A DNA stretch of 8,316 nt from Gammaproteobacteria bacterium (GTDB taxonomy: Bacteria; Pseudomonadota; Gammaproteobacteria; Steroidobacterales; Steroidobacteraceae), in assembly GCA_025350345.1 (NCBI GenBank), contig JANXYA010000013.1, forward strand, positions 1 through 8,316, written 5' to 3'. Position 1 is the first letter of the stretch; each line of letters starts with the position of its first letter. The translations under genes were made by a program, and so were the position numbers. Shown one piece after another: positions 6,249 to 8,316 of this stretch. Under the pieces are notes generated by a model. That model saw only the letters and a program-made list of their open reading frames with translations. It was not told the DNA's origin and did no database searches.

Positions 6249-7438
6249 GATAACCTGCCGAAGGCCAGGCTGCAGTTGGTGCCACCGAAGCCGAAGGAAT
6301 TGCTCACCGCGTGAGTGAATGATCCCGCCTGGCTGCTCGTGATGTAGTTCAGGCGCAGTGCCGGATCCACCTGGTCTGTATTCGCCCCGCCAGGCAGCAG
6401 CTGGTCCCGCAGGGCCAGCGCGCAGATCACCGCCTCGAGCGCGCCCGCCGCTCCCAGCGTGTGGCCCGTGGCGCCTTTGGTCGAGCTGCAGGGCATGGCC
6501 GTTCCAAACACGCGCGTGACCGCGGCGCACTCCGCACTGTCGTTGCTGGCGGTGCCGGTGCCATGCAGATTGACGTAGCCGACCTCGGCGGCGCCAAGAC
6601 CGGCGGCGCCGAGGGCAGATTCCATGGCGAGGCGTGCGCCGAGGCCCTCCGGGTGCGGTGCCGACAGGTGGTAGCCGTCGTTGGATTCACCGACTCCAAG
6701 CAGGGCAATGGCACTCCCGCCCGCGCGGGGCGCGGATTTTTCGAGCAGCACAAAGGCTGCGGCCTCCCCGATCGAGATTCCGTCGCGCTCGGCTGCGAAC
6801 GGCCGGCAGGGTTGGCGCGCGGTCAGCTGCAAGGAGTGAAAGCCATAGAGTGTCGTCAGGCAAAGTGAATCCACACCGCCCACCACGGCGGCATCGATGA
6901 TCCCGAGCTCGATCATGCGCTGTGCCGCTCCAAATGCCTTGGCGCTGGATGAACAGGCCGTCGAGACCACGGCCGCAGGCCCCTGGATTCCGAGCAGCTG
7001 GCGGATAAATGCTGCCGCGGAAAATGTGTTGTGGGTGCCGGCGTAGTGGAAATCAGCCGGCAGTGCGCCGCTGCTAGGGTCGCGCCGGCGGTAGGCCAGC
7101 TCGGTCTGCAGGATGCCTGAAGTGCTGGTGCCAATGAACAGCCCGACGCGGTGCGCGCCCACCCGGCTGATGCAGGCCGCAACCGCGGCGGTGAACCCGT
7201 CCTGGCCCAGCCCCAGATACGCCAGCCGGTTGTTGCGGCATTCGAACGGCCTCCAGGCCTGCGGCAATGGCTGCTCTTCGATTCCGGCAACCGCACCGAT
7301 CCAGGTATCCAGGGCCACATCCTCGAAGCGGCACGGCGCCAGGCCGCTGCGGGTGCCGGCCAGCGCCGCGCCCAGGGGTTGCAGGCCGGCACCCAGGCAG
7401 CACGTGGCCGTGAATCGTGTCAGGAAAAGCGGATTCAT
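6245..7438 (-). CDS. apeO: Beta-ketoacyl-ACP synthase, catalytic KS of the aryl polyene pathway
   Basis: This is a 397-residue FabF-like ketosynthase predicted to condense malonyl-ACP with the growing aryl-polyenoyl chain. All the active-site parts are present: Cys162 in VSTACSSSAKAFG, His292 in NLHGTGTASND, Lys321 in SSTKGATGHTLGAAGA with His326, and the C-terminal glycine-rich loop SNSFGFGGTNCSLAF (379-393). GTSTSG at 103-108 is also typical of the APE ketosynthases. The start is ATG at 7438, giving an ATGA overlap with the methyltransferase stop. The frame is open further upstream to 7609, but that part lies antisense-like inside the methyltransferase gene and matches nothing. It is followed directly by its chain-length factor, so the pair should form the KS:CLF heterodimer. 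KS function is very secure. The apeO rather than apeR label rests on adjacency to the CLF. Confidence 0.94.
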   Translation of the reverse strand: MNPLFLTRFTATCCLGAGLQPLGAALAGTRSGLAPCRFEDVALDTWIGAVAGIEEQPLPQAWRPFECRNNRLAYLGLGQDGFTAAVAACISRVGAHRVGLFIGTSTSGILQTELAYRRRDPSSGALPADFHYAGTHNTFSAAAFIRQLLGIQGPAAVVSTACSSSAKAFGAAQRMIELGIIDAAVVGGVDSLCLTTLYGFHSLQLTARQPCRPFAAERDGISIGEAAAFVLLEKSAPRAGGSAIALLGVGESNDGYHLSAPHPEGLGARLAMESALGAAGLGAAEVGYVNLHGTGTASNDSAECAAVTRVFGTAMPCSSTKGATGHTLGAAGALEAVICALALRDQLLPGGANTDQVDPALRLNYITSSQAGSFTHAVSNSFGFGGTNCSLAFGRLS

Positions 7439-8148
7439 CGGGGTGTCGCGACCAGCAGGACGTTGGCGAAGAGCGTGCCCGCACTCATCGGTATCGCCTG
7501 CGCGCTGAACCCGCAGTCCGTCAGGGCGGCCGACCAGGCCGGCAGTGTGCGGCAATACAGCCGCTCCTGTCGATGACCGCGCAGGTACAGCACGGCAGCG
7601 TCCACCCACCGACTCATTCTGAATCGCCAGCCACCGGCTGCATTGCCGACGCGAAGCAGCAGGACGCCCGCGGGTCCGATCGAGGATCGCACCCGTTGCA
7701 GCACCTGCTGCTGCGCGGACGGGTCCATGTAGTGGAGCACATCCAGGATGATTACGACATCAGCCTCACCGTATGCGGCGCTGCGAATATCGGCGCACTC
7801 GATCTGTGCCAGTGCGCCGAGGGCGCGCCGGGCCCGCTCGACATCGCGGGGCATCAGCTCGATGCCACGGAAAGCGCTGAGTCGCGGCGGTGCGGGCCAC
7901 GACTGCGCCCACTGCCCTGCCCGGTGACTGGCGCGGGCCGCATCAAGCCATGCGGCCAGCAAGCCCTGGCCGCAGCCCAGATCAAGGAGGCGGGCACCCT
8001 CCGGAATCAGGTCGCGCGCCAGCAGGGCCGCGAATACCGGATCGCCCGCGAATTTGCCGCGCGCGAAGTAATAGGCAAAGCGACCCGAGGGACGGTATCG
8101 GTCTGCGGCGAGGTGCGCCAGCCGCTTCATCAATTCCGCCGCGGTCAT
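7435..8148 (-). CDS. Class I SAM-dependent methyltransferase
   Basis: This is a 237-residue Rossmann-fold methyltransferase. Motif I is LLDLGCGQGLLAAW (54-67), the acidic residue after strand 2 is Glu97 in RGIELMPRD, motif III-like ECADIR is at 117-122, and the post-I strand VVIILDVLHYMD is at 131-142. The C-terminal SAGTLFANVLLVA is typical of homologues lying next to the ketosynthase in aryl polyene clusters. There is no signal peptide, so it is cytoplasmic. A likely role is methylating the aromatic head group or another small hydroxyl/carbon acceptor of the pigment, but the acceptor cannot be read from sequence. Its ATG overlaps the deacetylase stop (ATGA, 8145-8148), and its stop overlaps the ketosynthase start (ATGA, 7435-7438), so it is clearly in the operon. 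Confidence 0.9.
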   Translation of the reverse strand: MTAAELMKRLAHLAADRYRPSGRFAYYFARGKFAGDPVFAALLARDLIPEGARLLDLGCGQGLLAAWLDAARASHRAGQWAQSWPAPPRLSAFRGIELMPRDVERARRALGALAQIECADIRSAAYGEADVVIILDVLHYMDPSAQQQVLQRVRSSIGPAGVLLLRVGNAAGGWRFRMSRWVDAAVLYLRGHRQERLYCRTLPAWSAALTDCGFSAQAIPMSAGTLFANVLLVATPR

Positions 8149-8315
8149 GGCAACGCTTCCGCCAGCGTTACCGTGACCAGCCCTGCGCGGGCAATGGCAT
8201 CGAGGAGCCGTGGCAGCACCTCGACGATAATCGGCGTTCCGGCCCGGGTGCGGGCACTGTGGCCATCGTGCAGCAGCAGGATATCCCTCGCTGCGAGCCG
8301 TGCCGCCAGGCGCGC
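8145..8315 (-). CDS. Polysaccharide deacetylase (NodB homology), C-terminal fragment in window
   Basis: Only the last 56 codons are visible, and the gene continues past the right edge. The fragment contains ARDILLLHDGHS and then ...IIVEVLPRLLDAIARAGLVTVTLAEALP. This is the usual end of a NodB-homology domain: a strand with the (L)LHDG motif carrying the conserved late-domain histidine, then the helix whose Leu and Arg/Gly residues precede the final 'vtl.eal' strand. Such enzymes remove N- or O-acetyl groups from sugar polymers or glycolipids through a metal site whose other ligands lie upstream, outside the window. It overlaps the methyltransferase by ATGA, so it belongs to the same operon. 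The substrate is unknown. It may act on an amino-sugar part of the pigment lipid (inference only). Confidence 0.8.
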   Translation of the reverse strand, partial: ARLAARLAARDILLLHDGHSARTRAGTPIIVEVLPRLLDAIARAGLVTVTLAEALP

Positions 8316-8316
8316 C

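Noticed and set aside
5232..6314. A 360-codon plus-strand open frame opposite the dehydratase and chain-length-factor genes
   Set aside because: It is a low-complexity Arg/Gly/Ala translation lying antisense to two well-conserved genes. I see no domain or ribosome binding site.
6249..6530. In-frame N-terminal extension of the chain-length factor
   Set aside because: Its 94 residues are Arg/Gly/His-rich and lie over conserved ketosynthase codons. The GTG at 6248 gives a GTGA overlap and a normal family length.
7439..7609. In-frame N-terminal extension of the ketosynthase
   Set aside because: The extension lies inside the methyltransferase coding region and shows no KS similarity. The ATG at 7438 makes the usual ATGA overlap and is followed directly by a family-like N-terminus.

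Overview
The window is GC-rich and densely coding. It most likely comes from a gammaproteobacterium of the Xanthomonadales/Nevskiales/Steroidobacter type. That placement is an inference from the GC content, the aryl-polyene-type biosynthetic genes and an STN-domain TonB receptor. No ribosomal or other taxonomic marker is present.

Layout: bases 2-1156 (+ strand) hold the 3' part of a major facilitator transporter whose start lies outside the window. It converges, across 45 bases, on a large outer-membrane TonB-dependent receptor (1202-3817, - strand). Upstream of the receptor on the same strand is a small secreted Lys/Ala-rich protein (3936-4187). It is built from an 11-residue amphipathic repeat.

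From 4247 to the right edge runs a tight minus-strand operon. Read in transcription order it encodes the C-terminus of a polysaccharide deacetylase, a SAM-dependent methyltransferase, a ketosynthase, a short chain-length factor, an ApeP-type hotdog dehydratase and a FabG-type ketoreductase. Every junction overlaps by 4 to 10 bases, and the last three genes use GTG starts.

The ketosynthase/chain-length-factor/dehydratase/ketoreductase set matches the type II polyketide machinery of aryl polyene (APE) pigments. In that pathway the KS:CLF pair condenses malonyl units on an acyl carrier protein, the ketoreductase reduces the beta-keto group and the dehydratase leaves a double bond. Repeated cycles build a conjugated polyene on an aromatic starter. 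The methyltransferase may decorate the head group. The carrier proteins, starter ligase, ammonia lyase, partner dehydratase, thioesterase and export proteins are not visible and should lie beyond base 8316 if the cluster is complete.

Most notable are the 11-mer-repeat protein where the second ketosynthase (ApeR) often sits, the ketoreductase's missing catalytic asparagine, and a receptor gene that looks lower in GC than its neighbours.
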